Program-made: the position numbers and the translations under genes | Shown here: positions 16,307 to 28,539 of the stretch, in pieces | Position numbering within the stretch: position 1 is the first letter of the stretch | Layout: each line of letters begins with the position of its first letter | DNA from: Amycolatopsis taiwanensis DSM 45107 | GTDB lineage: Bacteria; Actinomycetota; Actinomycetes; Mycobacteriales; Pseudonocardiaceae | NCBI RefSeq assembly: GCF_000519205.1 | Contig: NZ_JAFB01000016.1 | Location: forward strand, 1-64,000 | DNA length: 64,000 nucleotides | Direction of reading: 5' to 3' | The notes under the pieces: generated by a model | Told to the model about the DNA's origin: nothing | Databases searched by the model: none | The model's input: the letters and a program-made list of their open reading frames with translations, nothing else

Positions 16307-16798
16307 CTAGAGGAGTTCCAGGAGGAAGGGGAGCTCCTGCGGCGCGTACCAGGCCAGTTCGTGGTCCTCGGCGTCGCCGAGCGCGAACTCGGCGTCCAGA
16401 TCGCCCAGGTCCGCGGCGTCGATCACGTTCGCCGCGGTCCGCACCGCCTCCTCGGCTTCCTCGGAGTCGACGTGCACCGCCGCCACCTCCGCGAGCACCA
16501 CGGGCCCGGCCAGCCGGACGACCGCGGCGTCCAGGTCGGGCCGGGCGGTGGCGTTGTCCACGTCGACCGAGACCACGACCCGCCGTGGCCTCTCCTTCTC
16601 GTCGTCGGCCAGCAGCCGCAACGAGGCGCGCGCCGCGTCCAGCAGCGCGGCGTACTCCAGTTCCTCCGTGGACCCACTGGTGTAGGACTCACGCAGTGCC
16701 GGGGTGAGCGCGAACCCGGTGCCACTGACCGGTTGCAGCTTCCCCTCCGAGACCAGCTTCCGCAGCATCCCGATCGTCGCGGGGAGATAGACCCTCAC
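16307..16798 (-). CDS. Conserved actinobacterial protein, DUF6912-like
   Basis: A 163-residue soluble protein starting VRVYLPATIGMLRKLVSEGK, with the conserved stretch PVSGTGFALTPALRESYTSG and a second half rich in Val/Ala and acidic residues. I believe this is the actinobacterial family named DUF6912, but no function is known to me. GTG at 16798 places the MRVY-type N-terminus first, as in relatives. It lies 71 bp downstream of the WS/DGAT gene on the same strand and may be co-transcribed. Confidence 0.75.
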   Translation of the reverse strand: MRVYLPATIGMLRKLVSEGKLQPVSGTGFALTPALRESYTSGSTEELEYAALLDAARASLRLLADDEKERPRRVVVSVDVDNATARPDLDAAVVRLAGPVVLAEVAAVHVDSEEAEEAVRTAANVIDAADLGDLDAEFALGDAEDHELAWYAPQELPFLLELL

Positions 16799-16869
16799 CA
16801 ATCCGCACCCTTCAGTCGGAGTGTTCGTCACGCCTGGGGAGCCGCGGCCGGCCCACCCAGCACGGTGCC

Positions 16870-18276
16870 TCACCAATTCCTACCCTGCAATTCCGCCAGG
16901 GACTCCTCGATCATGGAAGCGAGGTATCCCACGTCGGACACCGCCTTGCGGTCCGCGTTGAGTCCGAAACAGACCGCTCCGCGGTAGGACGTGACACCGA
17001 TGGCCAGCGCCTGGTTCCGGGCCAGCGGGATCACCGGGTACATCTCGGCCATTCTCGCCTGGCCGGCGTACAGCGGTATCTGCGGTCCCGGCGAGTTCGT
17101 GATCACCAGGTTGAAGATCCGCCCGGAGAACGAGCGGGCCGTCCGCGCGGCCAGCGAATGCATGGTGGCCGGCGCGAAACCGCCGACCTTCAGCATGGCG
17201 CGCGCGGTCACCGAACGGCGCGTGTCCGTGTAGGCCCGCATCGCGTGGCTGATGTGCTGCAGCCGCAGCACCGGGTTCGCCTCGCCGACCGGCAACTCCA
17301 CCAGGTGCGCCTCCAACTGGTTGTTCACCAGCCCGGCCGTGGAGAACTCCATCGAGCCCGGCTCGAGGACGGCCATCGGCACCAGGGCGCGCAGCGACGC
17401 GCTCGGGGCGAGGCTTTCGCCCCGCGACAGCAGCCATTGCCGCAACGCGCCGGTGATCGAGGCCAGCACGATGTCGTTGACCGTCCCGCCGTGCTCGCCC
17501 CGCACCTTGCGGTAGTCCTCCAGTCGCGTACGCACCACCGTGAAGATCCGGCCGCCGGACACGGGCCCGTTCAGCGGCCCGGCCGGTGCCGGGCGGATCA
17601 GCGTGCGCGCCACGGAGGCCAGTCCACCGACGGTGTCGACGAGTTTGCCCGCCGTCGCCGCGACATCGCCCACCACCGCGCGAAGGTTCTCCGCCAGCTC
17701 GCCAGGCCGCCGGACGGTCTCGCTGACCGCGTCCAGCACGAGTTGCGTGGTCGACGGCTGCCGTCGGGGCACCCAGGTGTCCTCGGCCGGCTCGCAGCGC
17801 TGCGGGGTCGAGTCCAGGATGAGCTGGCCCAGCTCCACCGTGCCGACCCCGTCGACCACGGCCTGATGGGTCTTGGTGACCAACGCCACCCGGCCGTTCT
17901 CCAGTCCCTCGATGAAGTAGGTCTCCCACAGCGGGCGCTCGTGGTCCAGTGGCCGCGCCATCAACCTCGCCACCAGCTCGAACAGCTGCCCGTCGGTCCC
18001 GGGTGCGGGCAGCGCGGAGCGCCGGACGTGGTAGCTCAGGTCGAAGTCCACGTCGTCCGCCCAGACCGGCCGGGCGAGGTATCCGGGCACGCTCACGACC
18101 CGTTCCCGATACCGCGGCAGGTACGCCAGCCGCTGCCCGACCAGGCACAACACCTGCTCGTAGTCGAAGCCATCGCGCGGCCGCTCGAATATCGCCACCC
18201 CACCCACATGCATCGGAGTCACGGCGTCTTCCAGGTACAGGAACGACGCGTCCAGCGCGGAAAGGCGGTCTGGCAT
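16870..18276 (-). CDS. Wax ester synthase/diacylglycerol acyltransferase-like protein
   Basis: A 468-residue WS/DGAT family protein, N-terminus MPDRLSALDASFLYLEDAVT as in mycobacterial Tgs enzymes. The family's active-site motif HHxxxDG reads H137-Q-A-V-V-D-G here: the second, catalytic His is Gln. The second family motif, NDIVLASITGALR, is intact, as is the C-terminal NSPGPQIPLYAGQ segment. The family makes triacylglycerol or wax esters from acyl-CoA at the membrane. The His-to-Gln change makes ordinary activity doubtful. Its position before secA resembles that of Rv3233c-Rv3234c. Confidence 0.88.
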   Translation of the reverse strand: MPDRLSALDASFLYLEDAVTPMHVGGVAIFERPRDGFDYEQVLCLVGQRLAYLPRYRERVVSVPGYLARPVWADDVDFDLSYHVRRSALPAPGTDGQLFELVARLMARPLDHERPLWETYFIEGLENGRVALVTKTHQAVVDGVGTVELGQLILDSTPQRCEPAEDTWVPRRQPSTTQLVLDAVSETVRRPGELAENLRAVVGDVAATAGKLVDTVGGLASVARTLIRPAPAGPLNGPVSGGRIFTVVRTRLEDYRKVRGEHGGTVNDIVLASITGALRQWLLSRGESLAPSASLRALVPMAVLEPGSMEFSTAGLVNNQLEAHLVELPVGEANPVLRLQHISHAMRAYTDTRRSVTARAMLKVGGFAPATMHSLAARTARSFSGRIFNLVITNSPGPQIPLYAGQARMAEMYPVIPLARNQALAIGVTSYRGAVCFGLNADRKAVSDVGYLASMIEESLAELQGRNW

Positions 18277-18312
18277 GACGCGATCCTGACACAACCTGCT
18301 GTACTTGGTGCT

Positions 18313-19077
18313 GTGCCTCAAGCGAACACTGCCGTTTCCCCGAAGGACCGGTTCCTCACCGTCTATGGACGCAAGCCCGTCCTGGAGGCACTGGACAACC
18401 CGGACCTCGAGGTGGACAAGGTGATTCTCGCCGACACCGCGCGCGAGCCGGCCGCGGCGGAGATCCAGCGTGCGGCGCGGTCCGCCGGGGTCGCGGTACA
18501 CCGGGCCAGCGCGCACCGGGTGAAGGTGCTCGCCGGAAACGGCAAGCAGGACCAGGGCGTCCTGGCCGACGTGGTGGCTCCGCGGATGCGCCCGCTCAAC
18601 GCCGCGTTGTCGGCGAAGCGGCTCCCCGCGCGGGTGCTCGTGCTCGACGGGATCACCACGCCCGCGAACGTCGGCATGATCCTGCGCACCGCCACGGCAG
18701 CCGGGCTGGGCGGGATCGTCGTGCCGCGGCGCGGGGTCGCGGCCCTGGATCCGTTGGTGGTGAAGGCTTCCGCGGGCGTCGCCTTCCGGGCGCCGGTGCT
18801 GCGCTGTGGCACCGCGGCCGAGGCCGCGCGGGCGCTCGTCGACGCCGGGTACCGGCTCTATGGGCTGGGCTCGTCCAACGGCGAGCCGCTCTTCGACGCC
18901 GAGTTGCCCGGCCGGGCCGCCTTCGTACTGGGCGGCGAGACGGCCGGGGTCTCGGCGGAGGTCGCGGAGCTGGTGACCGGCTGGCTGTCCATTCCGATGC
19001 CGGGCGACGTGGAGTCCCTCAACGTCGCCGCCGCGGCCGCCGTTCTCTGCTTCGACCTGGTGCGCCGACTCAGCTGA
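18313..19077 (+). CDS. SpoU/TrmH-type RNA 2'-O-methyltransferase
   Basis: A 254-residue SPOUT methyltransferase. An N-terminal substrate-binding domain starts FLTVYGRKPVLEAL; the knotted catalytic domain has motif 1 NVGMILRTATAAGLGG, motif 2 FVLGGETAGVSAEV and motif 3 IPMPGDVESLNVAAAAAVL. It would methylate a ribose in rRNA or tRNA using AdoMet. GTG at 18313 is the likely start since family proteins begin close to the VYG segment. It diverges from the WS/DGAT gene with only 36 bp between starts, so the promoters overlap. Confidence 0.88.
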   Translation: MPQANTAVSPKDRFLTVYGRKPVLEALDNPDLEVDKVILADTAREPAAAEIQRAARSAGVAVHRASAHRVKVLAGNGKQDQGVLADVVAPRMRPLNAALSAKRLPARVLVLDGITTPANVGMILRTATAAGLGGIVVPRRGVAALDPLVVKASAGVAFRAPVLRCGTAAEAARALVDAGYRLYGLGSSNGEPLFDAELPGRAAFVLGGETAGVSAEVAELVTGWLSIPMPGDVESLNVAAAAAVLCFDLVRRLS

Positions 19078-19078
19078 C

Positions 19079-19296
19079 GCGAGTCCCCCACTCCCGTCGC
19101 GCGAGTCCCACGTTCCCGACCCGCGAGTCCCACGTTCCTGTCGCGCGAGTCCCACGTTCCTGTCGCGCGAGTCCCACGTTCCTGTCGCGCGAGTCCCGGT
19201 TTCCCGCCTACCGGAAGGTGAGACACGCGCTACGCGAGTGTGGGACTCGCGCTACCGGAAGGTGGGACACGCGCTACGGGAATGGGGGACTCGCGC
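19079..19296. repeat. Array of 22-bp repeats, six direct then four inverted
   Basis: Six contiguous units with the core GCGAGTCCCACGTTCC begin at 19079, 19101, 19123, 19145, 19167 and 19189. From 19209 the same unit runs in the opposite orientation four times (GGGACTCGCGC type), starting at 19209, 19231, 19253 and 19275. All steps are exactly 22 bp and there are no spacers, so this is not CRISPR. The two halves can pair. The gap to 19405 holds no gene. Confidence 0.85.
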
Positions 19297-19405
19297 TGCT
19301 TGCCGGAACCCGTTTTCACCATTTCGTGCGGTGTTTGTCCGAATCCGCGCCCCCGCGCGCTCTATCGGGCACACACGATCAGCGAACCCATGGGGGAACG
19401 GCGCA

Positions 19406-19858
19406 ATGACGCACACCACCGTCGACACGGCCCTGAGCCCACTGCGACCCTACGAGCCCGACCGCGAGCACGTGGACCTCCTGGAAACCGGTGCGGACGT
19501 GCCGTCCGGACCGGGCGGGCCCGGCGGTAAACCCAACGGCCCGCCGATCGAACTACGGCACCTGCGCGCCGTGCTCAACCTCATCCTGGAAGTCCGCGCC
19601 GGGTACCGGCCACCGGCCCAGCTCCACGCCCTCGTCCACCCGCGCCTGGTGCGCCTGCTGAGCGAGGAACCCACGGTCACGACCGGCCGGTACACGTTGA
19701 AGTCGGTGCGCGCCTGCCGGGTCGCGCCCGATGCGGTCGAAGCCTGCGGCACCGCGCACAGCCAAGGCCGCGCCTACGCCGTCGTCGCCCGTTTCGAGCG
19801 CGCCGATCAGGGTTGGCGGTGCGTCTGCTTCAACCTCATCCGCCCGCGCCGCACCTGA
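19406..19858 (+). CDS. Rv3235-family protein
   Basis: A 150-residue protein with a disordered Gly/Pro-rich N-terminal third and a small folded domain from about residue 50 (LRHLRAVLNLILEVRAGYRPPAQL, then a sheet ending WRCVCFNLIRPRR). It matches the Rv3235 family (DUF6459 type), found next to secA in actinobacteria. No catalytic motif is visible and its role is unknown. It is convergent with secA, leaving only 3 bp between stop codons. Confidence 0.8.
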   Translation: MTHTTVDTALSPLRPYEPDREHVDLLETGADVPSGPGGPGGKPNGPPIELRHLRAVLNLILEVRAGYRPPAQLHALVHPRLVRLLSEEPTVTTGRYTLKSVRACRVAPDAVEACGTAHSQGRAYAVVARFERADQGWRCVCFNLIRPRRT

Positions 19859-19861
19859 GGA

Positions 19862-22717
<2,856 letters not shown>

Positions 22718-22819
22718 CCGGTCGACCTCACTAGCTGTCAGAGTTGTCCGACCCCATGGTAGGGAAGGACCGGCGGGTGGCGCACGCACCGCACCCATAT
22801 ACACGATGACAACGCTGAA

Positions 22820-22852
22820 CGGCCCGCACGCACTCCGAGCGCGTGCGGGCCG
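22820..22852 (-). terminator. Terminator between hpf and secA
   Basis: CGGCCCGCACGC and its complement make a 12-bp perfect stem with a 9-nt loop. It lies just downstream of hpf on the minus strand and about 100 bp before secA, so the two genes probably have separate promoters. Confidence 0.75.
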
Positions 22853-22866
22853 CCAGAGCGGAAAAG

Positions 22867-23550
22867 TTACCCGAGCCTGATCACCCCGTAGTCGAATCCC
22901 TTCCTGCGGTACACAACGCTGGGCCGGCCCGTTTCGGCGTCGTTGAACAAGTAGAAGTCGTGGCCGACCAACTCCATGTTGTGGAGTGCCCGGTCGACGG
23001 TCATGGGCTCGGCGGAATGGTGCTTCTCGCGCACGATCCGACCGGGGGTGTGGTCGATCGCGTCAGTGTCCCAACGTGGTTGCGGGACCTCGACTTCGGA
23101 ACTGGGGATGGCGTCCCCGGACTGCTCGGCCGCGGGCGCCTCGAGCACCGCCGTGCTCGTGCCGGCCAGGGGGCCGCTCCCGGTGGTCGCGCCGGCACCG
23201 ACGGCCGAAGTCGCTTCCGCGACCGATTCCGGGCGACTGCGCCCGTAGTGCACCCGGCGGCGGTCGTGTATCCGCCGCAGGCGGTTCTCCAGCTTGCTCA
23301 CCGCGGCATCGAGGGCGGCGTAGAAATCACCCGCGGAAGCCTCCGCGCGGACGACCGGGCCCCTGCCCTTGACGGTGATCTCGACCCGCTGGCAACTCTT
23401 GGCCTGCCTGCGGTTGGGTTCGTGGAAGAGCTCCACGTCGTAACGGAAGACCTTCTTGTCGTAGCGTTCCAGACGGGCGAGCTTGCCGCTCACGTGCGTC
23501 CGGTAATGGTCGGGCACCTCCACGTTGCGCCCCTTGACGACGATGTCCAT
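22867..23550 (-). CDS. hpf: Long-form ribosome hibernation promoting factor
   Basis: A 227-residue long HPF. The N-terminal domain (1-100, [20 protein letters not shown] to [11 protein letters not shown]) binds the 30S decoding site; an Ala/Gly-rich linker of about 75 residues follows; the C-terminal dimerisation domain (about 170-227) contains KPMTVDRA-like [20 protein letters not shown] and ends YGVIRLG. It inactivates and dimerises ribosomes in stationary phase. GGGAGG precedes the ATG. Neighbours match Rv3241c between secA1 and the ComF-like gene. Confidence 0.93.
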   Translation of the reverse strand: MDIVVKGRNVEVPDHYRTHVSGKLARLERYDKKVFRYDVELFHEPNRRQAKSCQRVEITVKGRGPVVRAEASAGDFYAALDAAVSKLENRLRRIHDRRRVHYGRSRPESVAEATSAVGAGATTGSGPLAGTSTAVLEAPAAEQSGDAIPSSEVEVPQPRWDTDAIDHTPGRIVREKHHSAEPMTVDRALHNMELVGHDFYLFNDAETGRPSVVYRRKGFDYGVIRLG

Positions 23551-24124
23551 ACACGACCTCCCTCATTCCTGATGAGTTCGAGCTCTTCGGATATGGCGCC
23601 GGAACCCGGCGCCAAGTCATCGGCTGCCCACCTCCTGCCGGGCGGAAATCGCTATAGCGCTGCACGGTAGCCCGGCAGCCCGCGTCACAACACCCCCCGC
23701 GTCGGGGGATGTGACGACGCGGAAACGGTGACCGTGCGCGCCCGAAGGCGGTAACGGAGGCGCTACGGATTGGGCCTTTCGGGGTAACGCCGGTCCGCCG
23801 ATTTCATCTTGACAACGGCGCGTGTTCGAGCGTTCTCGCCACTTCATGACGCTGCGGCGACGGCGAGGCGTCAAGTCGTTCCCACTCCGGTGTCGCGCTG
23901 ATCCGAGCGTGCTCACCGTTATGGCGTACCGCAGGCACGAGAATCCCTCGGCTGTGTTCGACGAAGGGAAAACCGCCGGCAGAAAAGGGAAATCCGGCGG
24001 AGTCCGCCAGTTCGGCGGGGCTTGCTCACGATCGCGATCGTATCGACGTGGCGCCCCGTTCATAACCGAACAACGGACCAGCCCGCACGCGCGTTCCCGG
24101 GCGACCACCCGAACCGGGTGAGTC
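23551..24124. other. 574-bp gap upstream of hpf without a recognisable gene
   Basis: Composition here is less GC-biased than in genes, and open frames on both strands have no family resemblance. A 9-bp perfect hairpin (TGGCGCCGG-AAC-CCGGCGCCA, 23594-23614) lies about 45 bp before hpf and would sit in its leader. The region should carry the hpf promoter and perhaps a regulated leader. I see no tRNA, no riboswitch motif and no repeat family. Confidence 0.5.
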
Positions 24125-24790
24125 TCAGCACGCGTTGGTCAAGGTGAGCACCGCGGTGACCGGAAACCCTCCTTCGTGCAGCACGCGGGTGCATGCGGTC
24201 GCCGTCGCACCGGTGGTGATCACGTCGTCGAGTAGCACCACGGGAGTGGCCGGCGGTGGCAAGCCGCGGGAGTCCAGCCGGATCCGGCCCGCCAGGTTCG
24301 CCGCCCGCTGCTCACGGTCGAGGCCGACGGCGTCGCGGACACCCCGGCCCAGGCGCAGCGCCGGAGCCACCGCGGCGGCGTGCCCCGCGGCGGCGAGTTC
24401 GGCAGCGCAGGCACGGGCCAGCCGCAGCAGGTGCGGGCCACCCCGGACCCGGGAGGCGGCCCGCCGCGACGGCACGGGCACCAGCCACCACCGGCCCGTG
24501 GCGTCGGCACGCGCCGAGGGCAGGTACGGGAGCGCGGCGGCGAGCGCCGCGCCCAGCCGGCCGGCGACGTCACGGCGGCCGCGCTCCTTGTAGGCCAGCA
24601 CGAGGCGCCGCGCCGGGCCCGCGTACCGGGCCAACGCATACACCGGCGACATCCCGGTCGGCCCGCGGACCACCGGCTCCGGCCGCGCCAGTACGGCGAA
24701 ACAGTCCGGGCAACACGCCGAACCCGCGGCGTCGCAGCCCGCGCAGGTCGCCGGCAGAACCAGGTCGAGGACACCCTTGACGAACCCCAT
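24125..24790 (-). CDS. ComF-like phosphoribosyltransferase family protein
   Basis: A 221-residue ComF-family protein. An N-terminal zinc ribbon carries paired cysteines (CAGCDAAGSACCPDC), and the C-terminal phosphoribosyltransferase domain has the PRPP-binding motif VVLLDDVITTGATA near residue 190. ComF proteins assist DNA uptake in competent bacteria; in actinomycetes the role is unclear. The ATG at 24790 gives the normal length although no good ribosome site is visible. Order (hpf, comF-like, lpqB) fits Rv3241c-Rv3244c. Confidence 0.85.
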   Translation of the reverse strand: MGFVKGVLDLVLPATCAGCDAAGSACCPDCFAVLARPEPVVRGPTGMSPVYALARYAGPARRLVLAYKERGRRDVAGRLGAALAAALPYLPSARADATGRWWLVPVPSRRAASRVRGGPHLLRLARACAAELAAAGHAAAVAPALRLGRGVRDAVGLDREQRAANLAGRIRLDSRGLPPPATPVVLLDDVITTGATATACTRVLHEGGFPVTAVLTLTNAC

Positions 24791-24937
24791 GCCAGGAGTG
24801 TGCCCCGGGGCACCGACAGTTCCGGGCCGGCGCTGAATCGGGTCTGCCGCGGAGGCGGGTAAACCCGGGCCGGGTTGTGTTTCCAAGGCGGCGGAGTCGC
24901 TTGCTGTGGGCCATCCACTCGCACAGCGAAACAGTTT

Positions 24938-26710
24938 CTAGCCGGGGTAGAAGGGATCCGCCCCTGGGAAGGTGTGCGCCTGTGGGCGCCACACCTCGCC
25001 GAGATCGGAGGCGGTCCACAGGCCACCGCTGTCCGCCACCACAATGGGCCGGCCTGGCGCCGCGGTGATCGAACTGACCCTCGGCGTGAGGTTGGAGCTG
25101 TTGAACGGGTCGACACGGAGCCCGTCGACCGGCACCTTGACCACCGGTTGCGACGACGACTGGGTCGCCACGACCAGGCTGTCCTGGCTCAGCCAGTCGA
25201 CATCCACCGCCTGTGCGTCGCTGCCGACCGGCAGGATCCGCGACCCGCGCAGCTGCACTGCGTCCTGGCTGCGGACCACCGAGGCCACCATCAGCTGCCC
25301 GTTGACCACCATCGCAACCCGGGCACCGTCCCGCGAGAGCCTCAGCACCGTGATCGAGCCGTTGGCCACCACGTCCCCGGCGTTGACCGCCTGCGGCACC
25401 CAGCCGAGGTCGGAGGTGCGCAGCACCCGGATTACGTTCACCCCGCCCACCACCGTCCACACCTCGCCGGTGCTGTCGGTGCTCGCCGTGGGACGCCAGG
25501 TCGGGCGAGTCATCGTGCTGCCGGCCAGGGGGTCGGTCGACGTTTCCACCGTCAGCGCGTCGCGGCCGAACGCACCGATGCGCAGTCGCTCACGGTTACC
25601 GTCCTGCTCCACGATGGCCAACTGCCGGCCGTCGAGGGACTGGGCGGCGCTCTTCACGTGGTAGACGCCCTGCCCGGCCGGGCCGGCGATGGGCTCGCCG
25701 TCGCCCAGTGACCGGATGCGGTCGTTGACCACCATCAAGCCCGGCTGGTCCGCACTCGGGGAAGCCATCCCCGTGTAGGACGGCAGGTCCGAGGGCAGCC
25801 ATTCCGACTGCCCGTCGACCAGCGGACTCCCGTCGGAGAGCAGCCGGAGCCGGTTCGGGGTCACGGTCTGCAAGGACAGCACGATCTGCGCGGCGATCAG
25901 GCGCTTTATGTCAGGCGGCTGGCCGCTGACGCCGGTCAGCGGCACGACCAGCGCGCCATCGCCGGTGGCGGTCACGGGCCCATCCGCGTTGGCGCCTTCG
26001 GGGAGCGCGTTGCGCACCGCCCCGCGGAGCTGGTCGGAAGGCCCGTCCAGCAGCAGCCGCACCACCCGGTCCGCCAGCCCGGACTGTGGCACACCGGCGA
26101 CATAGCGCAGGTCCGGCACCACGGTATTCGAGTCCGCGGCGAAGAAGTACACCGGTACCCGCACGTAGTTCATGGTGAAATCGCTGTAGGCGAGCACCAT
26201 CTTGGGCGGCGGGTTCACGATCCGCCACTGGCCGTCGGGCTGCTTCTGCACCGTGACCGACTGGTTGTAGGAACCTTTGGAAGCGATGAAAGCGCTGTCC
26301 GAATTGAGCGTGCCGACGGTTTGGCCGTGGATGACCACCTCGACCTGGTTGGGGTCGGTCTGCGTCTCCGGTGCGTACACGGTGTTGAACTGGTCATCGA
26401 TGATGTTCATGATGTTGTCCGGATGCCAGTTCTTGTCCGCACCCTCCGTCAGGTAGAGGCGGGCCGCGCCGTTGTTGGACAGAGGCGCGGCACTGGCGTG
26501 CACGAAGTCGCGCACCACGGTGAGCGCGTCGATGTCCTTCTCCGGCTTCTGCAGGTCCGGGTTCGTGGTCTGCCCCAGCTCCCCCCGGGGGACGGCGACC
26601 GGCTGGGACTCCTCCACCACGGTCGCGCAGCCCGCGGTCACCACGGCGGCCATGGCCAGCGCTGCGCCGGCAACGCCACGCAACATGGCGTCGCGGGTGA
26701 CTCGCCTCAC
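24938..26710 (-). CDS. lpqB: Lipoprotein LpqB, partner of MtrAB
   Basis: A 590-residue lipoprotein; the signal peptide ends VVTAGC with the lipidated Cys at about 28. A GerMN domain occupies about 190-320 (VPVYFFAADSNTVVPDLRYV to PNRLRLLSDG) and the C-terminal half is a beta-propeller-like LpqB domain. In mycobacteria LpqB interacts with the outside of MtrB and modulates MtrA phosphorylation. Its GTG start abuts the mtrB stop without a gap, so translation is probably coupled. Confidence 0.94.
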   Translation of the reverse strand: MRRVTRDAMLRGVAGAALAMAAVVTAGCATVVEESQPVAVPRGELGQTTNPDLQKPEKDIDALTVVRDFVHASAAPLSNNGAARLYLTEGADKNWHPDNIMNIIDDQFNTVYAPETQTDPNQVEVVIHGQTVGTLNSDSAFIASKGSYNQSVTVQKQPDGQWRIVNPPPKMVLAYSDFTMNYVRVPVYFFAADSNTVVPDLRYVAGVPQSGLADRVVRLLLDGPSDQLRGAVRNALPEGANADGPVTATGDGALVVPLTGVSGQPPDIKRLIAAQIVLSLQTVTPNRLRLLSDGSPLVDGQSEWLPSDLPSYTGMASPSADQPGLMVVNDRIRSLGDGEPIAGPAGQGVYHVKSAAQSLDGRQLAIVEQDGNRERLRIGAFGRDALTVETSTDPLAGSTMTRPTWRPTASTDSTGEVWTVVGGVNVIRVLRTSDLGWVPQAVNAGDVVANGSITVLRLSRDGARVAMVVNGQLMVASVVRSQDAVQLRGSRILPVGSDAQAVDVDWLSQDSLVVATQSSSQPVVKVPVDGLRVDPFNSSNLTPRVSSITAAPGRPIVVADSGGLWTASDLGEVWRPQAHTFPGADPFYPG

Positions 26711-28489
26711 TTACGCGTCCTCCTTGTGCAGTTCGGGGACGCACACCACGGCGATCACCCCGTTGCGGGTCTGGCCGTTCGTCCCGGCGTCGGGCGGCAC
26801 GAGCGGAAGCGGGATCTTCTCGAACGGCTCACCCTGCCGCCGCGGCAGGGTGAGCCGGAAGCACGCACCCTCGCCCGGCGCACCCCAGGCCTCCAGGAAC
26901 CCGCCATGCAGCCGGGCGTCCTCGTGGCTGATGGCCAGCCCGAGCCCGGTGCCCCCGGTCCGCCGGTTCCGCGACGGGTCCGCCCGCCAGAACCGGTTGA
27001 ACACCAGATCGGCCTCACCGGGCCGCAGGCCCACGCCGTGGTCCCGCACGGCGAACGCCACGGCGTGCTCGTTGGCGCGCAGGATGATCCGGACGGGCCT
27101 GCCTTCGCTGTGGTCCACCGCGTTGGCGAGCAGGTTGCGCAGGATGCGCTCGACCCGACGCGCATCGATTTCCGCCGGGGTCTCCTCGTCGGGCAGGTCC
27201 ACCTCGATGGCGCTGCCCGCGTTGCCCGCGATCACCCGGACCTGCTCGACCGCGCGCAACGCGACCGGCGCCACGTCGATGTACTCGGCGGACAGCTCCT
27301 CGACACCGGCGTCCAGCCGGCTGATCTCCAGCAGGTCGCCGAGGAGGGCCTCGAACCGGTCGAGTTCGTCGACGAGCAGTTCGGTGGAGCGGGCGAGCCC
27401 GGCGGGGAACTGCTCGCGGGAGGCATGGAGGACGTCCGCCGCCATGCGCACGGTCGTCAGCGGGGTACGCAGCTCATGGGACACGTCGGAGGTGAACCGG
27501 CGTTGCAACGTGCCGAACTCCTCCAGTTGCCGGATCTGACGCTGGATGCTCGCCGCCATCTCGTTGTAGGACACCGCGAGCTTCGACAGGTCGTCCTCAC
27601 CGGTCACGGGCAGCCGCTGGTCGAGATCACCTCCGGCGAACCGCGCCGCCGCGGCGGCGGCCTGCCGGACCGGCCGCACGACCTGCCGGGTGACCAGGTT
27701 GCTGATCCCCGCCAGCAACCCGAGCAGCACCAGGCCACCGACCAGCAGCGTGTTCTGCACCGTGGACACGGTGTTCTGCTCGGCCGTCATCGGGAACAGC
27801 AGGTACAGCTGGATGGGGCGGCCGGTGGTGGTGACCGGCGCGCCGACGATCAGGTACGTGGTGTGGGCGCCGGAGTTGTCTCCGACGGTGTGGATCTGCC
27901 AGGCCACCTCGTTCGCCTCGGCGAAGCGCTGCAGCGCGTCGGGCACCTTCCCGATCGGCCCGGCCGACTCGGCCGAGTTCGACCCGCCGGCGCTGAGCAC
28001 GGGTTCGAAGGCGCCGGCGGCCGAGGTGGCGGAGCCTCCCGGCTCCTCGGACGAGCTGCTGGTGATCTTCTTGAGCACGTTGGTCAGCCGGTCGGTCAGC
28101 GCGTCCTGGTCGCTGATGCCGACCAGCTCGCTCTCGGCGGTGCCGACCACCTGCAGTGTCTGCGCCACCGCGGCCTGACGCTTGGTGTCGGTCAGCCGCG
28201 TGGTGATCTGGTTCTGCAGCACCATGCCGAGCACGAACACCACGGCCGAAGACAGCGCGAGCGTCGACACGGTGACCCGGAACTGCAGCGAATGACGCCA
28301 CAACTCGCCAAACGCCACCACGCGGCCCCGGCCGAAGGCGATCACGCGGTGCACCAGCCGCCCCAGGCGCCCGGCGGGGTTACGCGGTGCCGGCCCGCCC
28401 GTAGGCGAACGCTCAGCCCGGGCACCACCGGTCAGGTCCGGTTGCGCTGAGCCGGCGTCGCCCTCGGCGTTGGCACGCTCAGTCGTCAT
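26711..28489 (-). CDS. mtrB: Sensor histidine kinase MtrB
   Basis: A 592-residue membrane sensor kinase. Two transmembrane segments (about 70-92 and 240-262) flank a 150-residue extracellular domain; a HAMP linker follows, then the H-box FTSDVSHELRTPLTTVRM with the phospho-His, the N-box LLANAVDHSEGR and the G-boxes DHGVGL and GGTGLGLA. It phosphorylates MtrA and helps coordinate cell-wall metabolism, osmostress and division. The gene is in the mtrA-mtrB-lpqB operon, 50 bp after mtrA. Confidence 0.95.
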   Translation of the reverse strand: MTTERANAEGDAGSAQPDLTGGARAERSPTGGPAPRNPAGRLGRLVHRVIAFGRGRVVAFGELWRHSLQFRVTVSTLALSSAVVFVLGMVLQNQITTRLTDTKRQAAVAQTLQVVGTAESELVGISDQDALTDRLTNVLKKITSSSSEEPGGSATSAAGAFEPVLSAGGSNSAESAGPIGKVPDALQRFAEANEVAWQIHTVGDNSGAHTTYLIVGAPVTTTGRPIQLYLLFPMTAEQNTVSTVQNTLLVGGLVLLGLLAGISNLVTRQVVRPVRQAAAAAARFAGGDLDQRLPVTGEDDLSKLAVSYNEMAASIQRQIRQLEEFGTLQRRFTSDVSHELRTPLTTVRMAADVLHASREQFPAGLARSTELLVDELDRFEALLGDLLEISRLDAGVEELSAEYIDVAPVALRAVEQVRVIAGNAGSAIEVDLPDEETPAEIDARRVERILRNLLANAVDHSEGRPVRIILRANEHAVAFAVRDHGVGLRPGEADLVFNRFWRADPSRNRRTGGTGLGLAISHEDARLHGGFLEAWGAPGEGACFRLTLPRRQGEPFEKIPLPLVPPDAGTNGQTRNGVIAVVCVPELHKEDA

Positions 28490-28539
28490 CTCGTCCTGCC
28501 GCCTCGCGATTCCGCGAACTTGTTCCTGGTCGCCGGTGC

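Noticed and set aside
17158-18312. Long plus-strand frame antisense to the WS/DGAT gene, running into the SpoU gene
   Set aside because: The upstream part is an Arg/His-rich shadow of the acyltransferase; only the portion from 18313 shows a family fold.
19079-19296. Possible CRISPR array
   Set aside because: Units are contiguous 22-mers without unique spacers, the orientation flips, and there are no cas genes.
23617-24121. Overlapping frames upstream of hpf on both strands
   Set aside because: No family resemblance, no ribosome sites and a composition unlike coding DNA of this genome.
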